A DNA stretch of 64,000 nucleotides, taken from Piper betle. Taxonomy: Eukaryota > Streptophyta > Magnoliopsida > Piperales > Piperaceae. The notes beneath the pieces are model-generated. The model was not told the origin of the DNA. It made no database searches and was given only the letters and a program-made list of their open reading frames with translations. The position numbers were made by a program, and so were the translations under genes. The DNA lies in the NCBI GenBank assembly GCA_033002965.1, contig JAURVB010014878.1, positions 48,743 to 112,742 of the forward strand. Reading direction: 5' to 3'. Below, piece by piece: positions 1-11,512 of the stretch; within the stretch, counting starts at the first letter, position 1; every line of letters starts with the position of its first letter.

Positions 1-229
1 CAAGAAAATGGAAACAAGCAGCAGCCCTAGGAAGAAAAAGAATATCAATGGCCAGGAGATTCCAAAGCACATCACAAATTGACAACTCCAACAAAAACAA
101 AGGAAGCAAGATCAAGGGCTCTTTTGTTGTATAGAGCACAGATAACAAAAGATATGTTCTACAAAAATACATTAGCAGCCCAATTACGATGACACACTTC
201 AGAATGTGTGAAGGAGTTCTCATGGAGTA
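1..229 (+). pseudogene. SAUR auxin-responsive pseudogene, 5' part (split by LTR element)
   Basis: This is the upstream part of a SAUR (small auxin-up RNA) gene whose first four bases lie outside the window. It is closely similar to the open SAUR at 43619. SAUR proteins are small plant regulators of cell expansion, known in several cases to inhibit PP2C.D phosphatases. Three lesions are visible. A TAG stop at 132-134 replaces the tyrosine codon of the KGSFVVY motif. There is a net 3-base loss near 155. A deletion of about 45 bases joins 'TGTGAAG' to 'GAGTTCTC' near 207-215, at a short direct repeat present in the intact copy. The frame is then cut at 229/230 by the element starting at 235; its 3' end resumes at 9464. 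The gene is clearly dead. Confidence 0.85.
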
Positions 230-629
230 CATCCTATAAAATTCACAATTCGAGTCAGGATTTTATATTCAAAACCGGTCGGTTTGACCATTAATTTGAG
301 TTGAGTCAGATTCAGAACACGTGTATTGAGCCGACGCCAGTCGCGTGTATGAGCTATAAGGGTCATGCGTACCCAAATATATGATGATAATGACATGAAC
401 ACAACAGAATGAGTTATCAGAATATATAAGAGTATGCTAATTATTTTTTTCTTTTTATATATAGTAGATCGTAGAATTAGTTTTTAGTCGTTTACCGTGT
501 TAGGACGCGTTACGGGCAATTTGAGTGGGTTGATAGTTCTAGAACATATCATTATGATGTTTTGGTGTTTGTTTGATTTTATGGAATTTTTCTCGATTTT
601 TTAGGATTTAATACAACTTAGTTATTATT

Positions 630-656
630 CTTGACTCAAGCCGGAGACGAGTCAAG
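630..656 (+). repeat. Hairpin module in 5' LTR (GACTCG stem)
   Basis: CTTGACTCA-N9-CGAGTCAAG, an inverted repeat with one mismatch against the 3' LTR form, followed by TTTTATTTACAGAGTTTGCC. The same arrangement recurs at 7055, 20032, 54262 and 47944. Confidence 0.75.
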
Positions 657-1882
657 TTTTATTTACAGAGTTTGCCACCAAACACCCCCAACCTTTTCTT
701 CTTCCTCACCCAAGCCCTTGCCCCGACGCCGCCCCTTTTTGCTTTTCATCGCCGCCGCCATCGATGCCGGCCTGCCAACAGTCGGTGTCGCCAGGCCTCG
801 CCGTAGCATCTCCGTGCCGCCCCGACTAGTCCCGGCCGTCGCCCAACCTCCATGATACCAGAATCGCCACGCCTAGCGCCACGGTCGCGTCACCGATTCC
901 GCCACAGGCAACTGTCGCCACCGCGATCGAGTGGTCACCTTGGCACCCTCGATCGCCCAGCGAGCCTTTCTTGACCGGAGCAGAGGCAGTCGCCACCCGA
1001 GGCCGGCTGGATTTAGTCACCCACCACCGACCCTCTATTTTGCCATTTTCCGGCAAGTCACCACCTCTGCCGACCATGTCCAATACCGTAGATGCGTCGG
1101 GCTCGCCAAGCCAGTTCCAATGGTACCCAATATGACCCCTATCCAGCTAGTAGACGCCGCTGATGATTGTCACCTGAAAACCGTCGAAAGCTGCTGAAAA
1201 ACCGTCGAATCGAACTTTGGACGTCGACGAGCACCGAATTCAAGCTTCGAGACACACGACGAAACCTTAGTCGTCGCCAATTGTCCGATGATTTGAGGTA
1301 TAATTACCTCCGAGTTAATGATTTAATTTGATGATTGTTAGCACAGCATAGCATGCTAGGATTGATTAATTGTCATGATAATGACTAATTATGGATAAAG
1401 TGATAAGTTACGTGATGTGATTGATAGTGCGTGGAGGATAAATGATCTAATGAGATGAAGTAAATATGAGTATGCTATACTAGTATGAAGTAAAAACACA
1501 GTAAAATTGGTATAAATAGGATTAGTTAGAATTATTTTTCATACTTACGATTATTTGATTGTTGTTTGATGCTCATTGAGTTTGATGCATCATTTAGTTA
1601 GCGGGCGTTAGTATTTAGTTCTGATGTGTAGGCACAGAGTAGGAGGCGCGATGACACGCTTAGAGCTTCTACCAGATCCGTTTAGGACTCGTCTCTGTTT
1701 TACCCTCTTTTTATTGTATGTTTATTTTATTATTTGCAGGACGAGTTAAGTGGCGTTTTATTAGATCCCACTTAACTCAGGCTATTTAACCGAACAGTTT
1801 TCCGGATTAATAACCCCTCGACGATGAGATCTCTCGAGGATGATTTTGAAAACAAGATCCACCACAAGTTGCCTTCGGGCCT

Positions 1883-1895
1883 ATTATATAAATCC
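1883..1895 (+). promoter_or_regulatory. Candidate TATA box in the 5' LTR
   Basis: TATTATATAAATC lies about 1.65 kb into the LTR and is preserved at the matching place in the 3' LTR (about 8397-8409), as expected for the RNA start region of an LTR promoter. Position and sequence only; no transcript evidence. Confidence 0.4.
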
Positions 1896-2926
1896 CTACC
1901 CAGCCCTATATATATGTAGTTTTCGCGTTTTCAGTGAGACGAGAGATGAAGAAACCGACTGCACGTACCATAAGCGGATGTCGTGACAGTCAAAGCGGGT
2001 TCTGGATTAGTGCCAGCGGACTGTTTCATTCCCGAGAGATCCTGACAACTTCGTGTTTGAGTTCCTCACACCCGGAGAACGTGGAGGTTTACGGCAACTG
2101 TTTACTAAAGCACATGTCTGAACTTGTGGTTCAAAAGCTACTAAAGGCGACTACTTGAGAGTACTCGGCCTTCGTGCTCAAGGCCAGGAGAAATATAGTG
2201 GTATGGAGAGGGCTTAGGATTTGAGACCAGAAAATAAAGTAAAAAAATGCCGAGAGCGGCATCAGCCAGCAGCAAATCAGTAAGTTCAGGATGCTACAGG
2301 GTTTGCAGCCCAGTGGCTCATTAGTAGTGCCCTTCAGAGTGTTCATGTGGAGCATATGATGCTTTCTTTTATATGAGAGTTTGCTGTCATAGCTAGCTTG
2401 TTATAGTTATTTTATTTTCCGGACCAGTAACACTTATTACTGACGTGTTTTTATACTATATGTGGGTAATAATCACGAGTTGGAGGAGCTAGCTTGGACG
2501 GAGGAGCACTGTTGTCGCTTGCACACATGTCAGTCGATTGAGTGATTATATTTTGTTTATGATGCTATTATATTGTGTGAATGAAGTTGCGTGATATATA
2601 GCTACATGTTTGCACATATGTTTATGTATAGTATTTTGACAGGGTGACCCTAATTGCACTTTTAGGGGAAATTTTGTCTATTTTATTTCGGAATTTTTAT
2701 CGATTTTGATCATAATTGTGATGGTGTGTAATTTAGTTTGCATGTCATCTATGTAGTATCATGTTAGGATTCTGTGTATTCATCTATGCATAACGAGTAA
2801 TATCTTTATCTTAAGACGCCGAGATTGGATCCGCATGAGTTAAATTCAGGTTAGCTGACCTAACCGGGGCCTGTAACATGCTGGTTCGGTTCACGAGCGT
2901 GAACCGGATATAGGGTGTTACAGAAT

Positions 2927-2940
2927 TGGTATCAGAGCCA
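2927..2940 (+). other. Primer-binding site for initiator tRNA-Met
   Basis: TGGTATCAGAGCCA is the standard plant primer-binding site complementary to the 3' end of initiator tRNA-Met. It sits five bases after the 5' LTR end and sets the element on the plus strand. Confidence 0.92.
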
Positions 2941-5900
2941 CTTCTCGGTTGATTAAGATGAAAGATACATTTAATAAGTGATGTGTGAGCAAAGGCTGCT
3001 CCAAGTCCAGCTGGCAGATATGTTTTTGTTCATTTTCTTTACATGCAGATTTTTCTTCATAAGTTATTTGGATAACAGTGTATTTAGGGCTTGATCAGAA
3101 ATATGTAGAATTGACCTTAGTAAAGTTGACTGGTCATTTCAATGGATTTTTATCATGATATCGACTGTTTGGTTAGTTAGATGTGAGTAGAGAATGTCAT
3201 AGTGCTGGCAGTGGTAGAATGGGTATAAGATTCCATCTTATACCAGATTCGGATGTCAGCAGATGTGAGCAGGAATCTGACAGGATTGTCATGATGGGCT
3301 TAGAGACCCACTAGTTCTGTCCATCGCATAAGTGAATTGGATGATTGACCAGGTGTTCGTGTCTTGCATGTCACCATATTAGTCCTGTTTCCATGGGACA
3401 TGGTGTACATGATGAGAATGAGTTAAAAGAAGAGGGGTAACAGTAAGGAGCTTGAAGTATAGAGTTACTGGCAAGATGGTTGGCACATAAGATGGACCAC
3501 TTCCAGAAGATAGTGATGAATGAGGATGAGTAGCATGGTGGATCGACAGTTTGATTAGCACTTCACCACCTCGCCCTCTTCCACTAATTTATGACCTACG
3601 GGCAGTAGTTTTAGCTTCTTTTGTCAAACATAGGCCTTGATGTGATGAGGAAAAAATCAGGACTACTATTGCCTACGAGATCAGATATTTGACAGGATTC
3701 CACTAGAGATAAGGCACCAGATCAGTGATTACTGTTTGAGGGCCAGTCAACACTGATGAAAGTAGCCACTCCAAATTTTGAGAGATTAGAGTGGGTTTAG
3801 CATAGGTTACCATCACTATGTGTCGGCACCAGACACGCATGGTTGGACAACCTGAGGCGAGTTGTTAGTAGCCAAGATATGTAAGAGACAGTAGTGGATT
3901 TACGATATATACGATTAGGATCAGATTCGTAGAACCTAGTTAGCACTGTTGCCGATCGAGTTGCACAACCACCGACCGAGTGCACAACCGCCGACAGAGT
4001 GCACAACCACCGACCGAGTTGCACAACCACTGATCAAGTGGACAACCGCCGACCGAGTGCACAACCACCGACCGAGTTGCACAACCACTGATCGAGTGCA
4101 CAACCACTGATCAAGTGCACAACCACCTGCACCAGAGTTGCACAACCACTGATTGAGTGCACAACCGCCGACCGAGTGCACAACCGCCGACCGAGTATGC
4201 AGCCGCCGACCGAATTGCACAACCGCCGACCGAGTTGCACAACCGCCGACCGAGTCACACAACCACTCGCTGAGGTGCACAACCACTGTCCGAGATGCAC
4301 TACCACCGACCAAAGACACACTACCGCCGTCCGTGTATTGCTCATCTGCCGATCGAGTAGATCAGTTAGAGCATAGTAGGGCTAGAATTTGAGGGAAAAG
4401 ACATAGCTACAGTGGCATCAGCAGAATAGAGGAGAGTTAGGGAAATTGAAGTTATTCTGATAATATGGCATAGAATCGAACTCCACGAGCTCTCTTGCAA
4501 TCATTGTCTTGACCTGACACCCTTGGGTCAGATGTATATTGCAAGATGAACCCATCACTGTTAGTGACAGTCTCTTAAGGATGTGCATGGACAGAGTCAG
4601 GGAACATGACAGTATGACCTCCAGATGGGACGGTCACAATGATCAGATTGTGCAATTGCATGATAATACATGCATGGGCCACAACTAGTATACATAGATC
4701 AGATGGTTAGTAGACGGTCACACACGCTGTTGAACCCATTTAGCGATGGGCCAACCAGCGATAGGAGTTCGACTTATATTAGAGTTTTGGGCATAGATAG
4801 AAGGTTAGTGAGGAAGCATCCTTTAGAAGGATAGTGATTCCCTTGTGTTTCGCCAGCACAATTAGGTTCTCACCTTGAACCATAGGCTTGAGCCTTACCT
4901 TGAGTATAGAAGTACCTTCATGGTACTGATTAGGGTTTACAGTGCAGGTAGATGTTTGCAGACCGACCTTCTGATGAGGATTTTACCCCAGCATGAGAGC
5001 GATGTAAACAGAGACTTCAGACAGTGTGATATCAGTGTATGCTCATCTTGATTGATAGCCCTGCTTGAGAGTCTACCACAGCGATAGTAGTCATGTGAGT
5101 CAAGATTAGTGCTACAAATCGGTACAGGACGGCAGGTCACACACCACTGAAGAGCGGACGAGACATGTGTCGAACCTCAATATGAGTCCCCGTAGACTTG
5201 AGGGGAGACAGTGGTTCTTTGGGTCATTTGAACCCCGCCCGTTTAGAAATGCGTGACTAGTACAGTATCGAGAAACACGTGCCTACTGTTAGCTGATTGA
5301 ACTAGAGCCACTTAGGAGCCGTTTCTGAGATTCGTCGTTGATTGATTGTTCCACAGCCTGATCACCTGTGGCATAGTGAATTATGGTGATCTTAGAGACA
5401 AGTCCATAGACTTACCGATATTTTGGCCACCGAGTACGCTACATAGGGATTTCTTCTCCCCTACCACTTGCATGACACCTTGACCTTACCATAGATCAGA
5501 GTGGCATACCTATGTAGCGTGTATTTCTTAACCTAGTGGATTCCCTCGTTTACCTGGCATCAGATACCACATGTGAGGATGAGATATTACCTAGTGAGAG
5601 TTCTTGAGTAGTGAGACCAGATTTTCACAAGATTTAGTCCCCTTCCTATAACCTATAGATGTCAGACAGAGTAGAGCTTCCACTTGAGGATTTCCACTCA
5701 TCCCTTTTGTATGTATTAGTTCTACCATCAATTTATCCAGATGATTGAGATGAGTATACATTGACCAGAGCACATGCCATAGACCAGATGCAGGCTCTAC
5801 AGACCATGCAGAGTATGTTATCATACTCCTCGAGGCACACTGTGTATGTATAGGTGTTCTCACTTCCTTTCAGCAGTAGTTAGTGGTTGTATAGATAGTC

Positions 5901-6640
5901 ACCAGAGCCATAGTATGCAGTAGAGTCATAGCAGCTATCCTTGTTCTCTTATAGAACAGAGTGAGATACTGACTCAGGACCGAGTCAACTAGGACCCAGT
6001 GAGCGGTCCAGTTCCTTATACAGGGACACCTGAGAGTTGGATCTAGACTGGCGACAGTGAGCCATGCAGCTCATTAGTTTATACACTCGACCTAGCAGGA
6101 GACTCATAGCACACTTTAGGTTGGTTGTAGGACTTAGGAATAGAGTTTCCTGAGAGTACATGTAGGTGACTTTTCACAGATGAGGATTAGAGGGACATGG
6201 GTAGATGCTAGCAGGTAGGTCTTACCCTCGATATAGTTTTCCCAGACATAGCTCAGATTAGAACCTTGCGATACTCTAGAGTATCTGCTTGACCAACCCA
6301 GTAGGCCCTTAGGGGTGACCTAGGTTTCCCGCCGAGTTAGCAATAGGGATCAGAACAGAAGAGCATGATGATGGTAATGTCAGAACAGGCACAGACAGTA
6401 GTAGGGATCAGAATAGAAGAGAATGGTGATGGTCATGTCAGAACAGGCACAGATAGCTTAGAAACAGAATGTTGATATTGACAGCATCACAAGCAAAACC
6501 TGCCATGACGTCGTAGCTACAGTAAGTGAGGAGGTACATGGCTATCGAAGAGTAGAGGATACAACTGGTGTGTATCTAGCTTCTAGGTATTAGTTCAGTA
6601 GAACCTCCTTGAGTTGAAATTTCGAGGACAAAATTTTTAT
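2941..6640 (+). other. Internal region of LARD-like element, non-coding
   Basis: No retroviral domain motif could be found in any frame (no CCHC knuckle, YVDD or DTG). The region is stop-rich throughout. Its only strong internal structure is the tandem array at 3949-4358, plus a short near-duplicate of 'AATAGGGATCAGAA..GATGGT..ATGTCAG' around 6350-6450. Confidence 0.6.
3949..4358 (+). repeat. Tandem array, 19-20 bp unit, about 21 copies
   Basis: Degenerate units of the type GCACAACCGCCGACCGAGT lie head to tail inside the LARD-like element. Variation is mainly GCC/ACT and GACCGAG/GATCAAG, again mostly C/T changes. Overlapping open frames on both strands (HNRRPS- and VVHSVGG-type repeats) are by-products of the repeat and not proteins. 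Confidence 0.9.
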
Positions 6641-6653
6641 AAGGAGGGAAGAT
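6641..6653 (+). other. Polypurine tract of the LARD-like element
   Basis: AAGGAGGGAAGAT directly precedes the TG of the 3' LTR, the expected plus-strand priming site. The sequence just before it (ATTTCGAGGACAAAATTTT) is the usual stretch found upstream of the PPT in gypsy elements. Confidence 0.8.
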
Positions 6654-9463
6654 TGTAAAACCCACGATTCGAGTCAGGGTTTTATATTCAGAACCGATCG
6701 GTTCGACCGTTAGTTCGAGTCGAGTCAGATTCAGAACACGTGTACTGAGCCGACGCCAGTCACGTGTATGAGCTATGAGGGTCATGCGTACCCAAGTATA
6801 TGATGATAACGTCATGAACACAGCATAACAGAATGAGTTATCAGAATATATGAGAGTATGCCAGTTAATTTTTTCTTTTTATATATAGTGGATCGTAGAA
6901 TTAGTTTTAGGTCGTTTACCGCGTTAGGACGCATTACGGGCAGTTTGGGTGGGTTGATAGTTCTAGAGCATATCATTATAATGTTTTGGTGTTTGTTTGA
7001 TTTTATGGGATTTTTCCCAATTTTTTTAGGATTTAATACGACTTAGTTATTATTCTTGACTCGAGCCGGAGACGAGTCAAGTCTTATTTACAAGTTTACC
7101 ACTAAACACCCCCGACCTTTTCTTCTTCCTCGCCCAAACCCTTGCCCTAACGCCGTCCCTTTATGCTTGTCGTCGCCGGCGTTGTCGATGCCGGCCTGCC
7201 ACCAATCGGTGCCGCCAAGCCTCGCCGTAGCATCGCCGTCCCGCCCGGACTAGTCCCGGCCATCGCCCAACCTCCACGATGCCGGAATCGCCATGCCTAG
7301 CACCGCGGTCGCGTCACCGATTCTGCCGCCAGCAACTGTTGCCGCCGCGATCAAGTGGTCACCTCGGCACCCTCGACCGCCCAGCGACCTTTCTTGACCG
7401 GAGCAGAGGCAGTCGCCACCCAGGCCGGCCGAATTTAGTCACCCACCACCGACCCTCTATTTTGCCATTTTCTGGCAAGCCGCCACCTCTGCTGACCATA
7501 TCAATGTTGTAGACGCGTCAGGCTCGCCAAGCTGGTTCCAATGGTACCCAATATGACCCCTATCCAACTAGTAGACGCCGCTGGTGATTGTCACTGGAAA
7601 ACCTGCCGGAAGCTGCCGAAAAACCGTCGAAAGCTGCCGAAAAACCACTGAAACCCGCCGAAAAACCACTAAAACCCGCCGAAAACCGAATTCGCTAGAA
7701 TTCGCCGGATCTTCCGCGGAGTTCATCTAATCAATCCTGATCGAACTTCGAGACGCATGACGAAACCCTAGCCGTCGCCGATTGTCGATGATTTGAGGTA
7801 TAATTACCTCCGAGTTAATAATTTAATTTGATGATTGTTAGCACATCATAGCATGCTAGGATTGATTAATTGTCATGATAATGACTAATTATGGATAAAG
7901 TGATAAGTTACGTGATGTGATTGATAGTGCATAGAGGATAAGTGATCTAATGAGATGAAGTAAATATGAGTATGCTAATCTAGTATGACGTAAAAACACA
8001 GTAAAATTGGTATAAATAAGATTAGTTAGAATTATTTTTCATACTTATGATTATTTGATTGTTGATTGATGTTCATTGAGTTTGATGCATCATTTAGTTA
8101 GCGGGCATTAGTATTTAGTTTTGATGTGTAGATACGGAAGTAGGAGCTCGTCGCCTAGGCGCGATGACACGTTTGGAGCTTCTACCAAGTCCGTTTAGAA
8201 CTTGTCTCTGTTTTACGCTCTTTTTTATTGTATGTTTATTTTATTATTTGCAGGACGGGTTAAGTGGCGTTTTATTTGATCCCACTTAACTCGGGCCATT
8301 TAACCAAACAGTTTTCCGGATTAATAACCCATCGAGGATGAGATCCCTCGAGGATGATTTCGAAAACAAGATCCACCACAAGTTGCCTTCGGACCTATTA
8401 TATAAATCCCTACCCGAGCCATACTATATATATATATGTATATGTATATATATATATGCATATATATAATTTTTGCAGTGAGACGAGAGATGGAGAAACC
8501 GACTGCACGTACCATGAGCGGATGCCGTGATAGTCAAAGCGGGCTCTGGATTAGTGCCAGCGGACTGTTCCATTCCCGAGGGATCCTGACAACTCCACGT
8601 TTGAGTTCCTCACACCCGGAGAACGGGAGGTTTACGGGTATTGTTTAGTACGCGATGTCTGGACTTGTGATTCAAAGGGTACTAAAGGCGACTGCTTGAG
8701 AATTCTCGGCCTTTGTGCTCAAGGCTAGGAGAAATATGGTGGTAAGGAGAGGGCTTAAGATTTGAGACCAGAAAATGAAGTAAGAAAATGCCGAGAGCGG
8801 CATCAACAGCAGCAGATCAGTAAGTTTGGGATGCTACGGGGTCTGCAGCCTAGTGGCTCCTCAGTAGTGCCCTTCAGAGTGTTCACGTGGAGTATATGAT
8901 GTTTTCTTTCATATGAGAGTTTGCTCTCATAGCTAGCTTGTTATAGTTATTTTATTTTCTGGACCAGTAACACTTATTACTGACGTGTTTTTATACTATA
9001 TGTAGGTAATAATCACGAGTTGGAAGAGCTAGCTTGGACGGAGGAGCACTGTTGTCGCTTTGCACACATGTCAGTCGATTGAGTGATTATATTTTGTTTA
9101 TGATGCTATTATATTGTGTGAATGAAGTTGCGTGATATATAGATACATGTTTGCATATATGTTTATATATAGTATTTTGACAGGGTGACCCTAATTGCAC
9201 TTTTAGGGGAAATTTTGTCTATTTTATTTAAGAATTTTTATCGATTTTGATCGTAATTGTGATGGTGTGTAATTTAGTTTGCATGTCATCCATGTAGTAT
9301 CATGTTAGGATTCTGTGTATTCATCTATGCATAACGAGTAATATCTTTATCTTAAGACGCCGAAATTGGATCCGCATGAGTTAAGTTCAGGTTAGCCGAC
9401 CTAACCGGGGCCTGTAATATGCCGGTTCGGTTCACGAGCGTGAACCAGATTTGGGGTGTTACA
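6654..9463 (+). repeat. 3' LTR of the LARD-like element
   Basis: Starts TGTAAAACCC and ends GGGGTGTTACA, with intact TG..CA termini. It is longer than the 5' LTR because of a decayed CCGAAAAACC-type tandem stretch (about 7595-7690) and an expanded TA-rich tract near 8424-8470. It carries the perfect form of the hairpin module at 7055-7081. Confidence 0.93.
7055..7081 (+). repeat. Hairpin module in 3' LTR (perfect 9-bp arms)
   Basis: CTTGACTCG-N9-CGAGTCAAG: nine-base arms that pair perfectly around a nine-base loop. TCTTATTTACAAGTTTACCA follows. Confidence 0.8.
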
Positions 9464-9512
9464 CATCCTCTCCATGATTGAGGAAATTAAGCCAAGAAAT
9501 GGATAAGGCCTT
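9464..9512 (+). pseudogene. SAUR pseudogene, 3' part after the LTR element
   Basis: The SAUR interrupted at 230 continues here: CATCC (target-site copy) then codons for ILSMIEEIKPRNG and a TAA. Compared with the 11.1 and 45.3 kb copies, a 2-base loss shifts the frame, so the usual tail (..KALLFFM..) is lost and translation would stop early. The bases that would encode that tail are still present downstream to about 9560, out of frame. Sequence homologous to the SAUR 3' flank then follows. Confidence 0.8.
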
Positions 9513-9562
9513 ACTGTTCTTCATGTCTCATCACAACTACAATTCTTTATCAACGAAGTATG

Positions 9563-11128
9563 CTAATTTTCATTTACCTCAATATAGTTGAATGAGAATT
9601 ATGTCAAATATTTTATGTGAGCAAATAGACACTTTTTTCTTCCATGAATATTTAAAAATACTTCTGACATTGACTAAATTTCTACACAAAGCTTTTACAT
9701 TATTCTAATGGGAAGCAATATGAAGAGCAAACCCTGGTTTCGTATATATTCCATGCATAAATTGGAATATAAACAAATCCCTAAACCTATGTTTCAGGCC
9801 TTACTTAATTAGAGAATGTCATTGAAACATATTATCAATCTTTGTTTTCATCCACCTGGTATATAAAGGGTGTCATGGGTATAGACCCTAGACAATGAAT
9901 CCATTAAATTACAAATGATAAAATTTTATCATTTGTAGTTGAAAAGTGATTTTCGACTATGTGATTTCGCCTTAACAAGAGGAAACAACCTTTTATTTCC
10001 AGTGTAACAATCAACATTAAGTAATTCTTTATAATACTCTATATTTGTTCTGGGACATATAGATTCTGTTAATTAATCTCCAATATCTACTTATTAATAA
10101 AAGGGGGTCAAAGTTATGATAGGAGATTCAACCAATCAGATTACAAAAAAAATAAAATCATTTTAGTCTATCATTCTCATTCAATTAGAGTCAATCTATA
10201 CAATTAGAGTCTATCTCTAACATAGACCACACATGACGTGACATCTTCCTTGGTATATGATAAAATAAAACATTGAGAATGAAGCCAAAAAAGGGGGAAA
10301 AACAAATACAAAAAAAAATCACTTATATTCAAAAGATGATTTACAATATAAAGGAAGTGTAGACTAATGGCAATGTACAAAATGAAAGGTCACGAGCTAT
10401 TTTAGCAATCTATCTGCTTGTATAGTGCTACCTTCAACACTTCTTCAAATAAAGACTAAAAACTCCCCGTCTAGACTTGTCCTACACTGTAATCTCTTTT
10501 TCTCTAACGACCAAGGTCCATGCACAAATTGATAGACCTCTTACGTATAGGATTAGGTGACTGATAATAATGGAGATCAATGCAGAGTAAGCCAAGCCTA
10601 AGAATACACACATTGTATTCACATACATTCATTTTTTCTTTGCCAATTCCAATTGTATTAACAGCAAACACCACCACTTCCTATGGACAAAAAGAAAGAT
10701 ATCATCCGATCATATGACAACGGCCATCTTGAAGTTCTCACATGTTTATGATATTCAACCATCCGGCAAGAGGCAACACAATCTATTTGGCCAGATTTCA
10801 AAGAAGATATACAGCATTATTCGTTGATCACAAATCACTAAGAAAAATCTAGTCAATTCAAATATTAGCAATACCTATTTCTGTCAAGGGCTCTCGCATG
10901 TTGCCAATCACATAACATGATTCTGGATACACCAGAATCAACTGTCCAAACTCTGTCAAGCTGTCTATCTTAGATGGTCCATATATGTCAAGCCCTATAT
11001 ACTTCCACCTTCAATCAACTCTCATCTCTTTCAACCAATTTCAGTTCATCTCTTTTCCCCACCTTAGAAACTCAGTGATTCAGCACCTTATTTCGTCAAC
11101 CATGATTAAGACAAGCACGCTACTTCAG
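9563..11128. other. SAUR intergenic spacer, copy I
   Basis: AT-rich non-coding DNA homologous in the same order to 43980-45345. Both hold the same landmarks: the CATCCACCT stretch with ACAAATGA(T/C)(A/C)AAATTTTA, the AATAAAAGGG(G)AGTCAAA stretch, and the TCTCGCATGTT..CACATAACATG block just upstream of the next SAUR. Copy I has an extra stretch of roughly 250 bases near 10630-10880. No coding sequence was recognised. Confidence 0.6.
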
Positions 11129-11512
11129 ATGGCAAAAAAATAGAGCAAGCAGCAGCCCTTGGGAGAAATAGGATATCAATTGCCGACAGATTTCAAAGCA
11201 CACCACAAAATTGACAACTGCAGAAAAATCCAAGGTAGCAAGAGCAAGGGCTCTTTTGTTGTATATTGCATAGATAACACAAGATTTTTTGTTCCACTCA
11301 AGTACCTTAGCTGCCCAATTATGATGGAGCTATTTAGAATGTGCGAAGATGAGTTTGGAGTAACAAGCAACACACCACGGACGTTTCCATGTGAAGGAGT
11401 TCTCATGGAGTACATCCTCTCAATAATTAAGAGCCAATTAAGCCATGAAATGGAGAAGGCCTTATTGTTCTTCATGCCTCATCCCACTGAGACTCTTACA
11501 GCTTCTCAATGA
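11129..11512 (+). pseudogene. SAUR auxin-responsive pseudogene with early stop
   Basis: The expected start ATGGCAAAAAAA is at 11129, but codon 5 (tryptophan in relatives) is TAG (11141-11143). A 1-base loss right there shifts the frame, and a 1-base gain near 11210 (CAAAATTG for CAAATTG) restores it. The N-terminal 20 residues or so are therefore scrambled. From IDNCRK onward the SAUR core is open: KGSFVVYCIDNTRF, PIMMELFRMCEDEFG, and the tail KSQLSHEMEKALLFFMPH. Downstream in-frame starts would give only an N-terminally truncated product. Most likely non-functional. Upstream flank matches that of the 45.35 kb SAUR. Confidence 0.85.

Larger units (their letters stand above)
235..2922 (+). repeat. 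5' LTR of the LARD-like element
   Basis: Direct repeat of 6654-9463. The expected terminal TG reads TA here, and the first 20 bases differ from the 3' LTR only by C-to-T and G-to-A changes, the signature of deaminated methylcytosine. It ends with GGGTGTTACA. It contains the GACTCG hairpin module (630-656) and a GC-rich stretch (about 660-1000). Open frames inside it are not supported as genes: they are matched in the other LTR only by repeat identity, and are broken there. Confidence 0.92.
235..9463 (+). mobile_element. Complete non-autonomous gypsy-type LTR retrotransposon (LARD-like)
   Basis: Two long direct repeats (235-2922 and 6654-9463) flank a 3.7 kb internal region. A tRNA-iMet primer-binding site (TGGTATCAGAGCCA) starts 5 bases inside the 5' LTR, and a purine tract (AAGGAGGGAAGA) sits just before the 3' LTR. 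The host repeat CATCC occurs at 230-234 and 9464-9468. I see no gag, protease, RT, RNase H or integrase reading frame in the internal part, so mobilisation must have used proteins from another element. Long LTRs plus a non-coding internal region is the LARD layout. The AT-type LTR ends and an ATTTCGAGGACAAAATTTT-like pre-PPT stretch suggest gypsy ancestry. Inserted in a SAUR gene. Confidence 0.92.

Noticed and set aside
1934..2158. 74-codon frame in the 5' LTR, partly repeated at 8436 in the 3' LTR
   Set aside because: Similarity is explained by LTR identity. The two copies diverge by a frame change near the end and there is no known domain.
3936..4392. Open frames of 66-127 codons on both strands
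   Set aside because: They are translations of the 19-20 bp tandem array in multiple frames and have no start context or domain.
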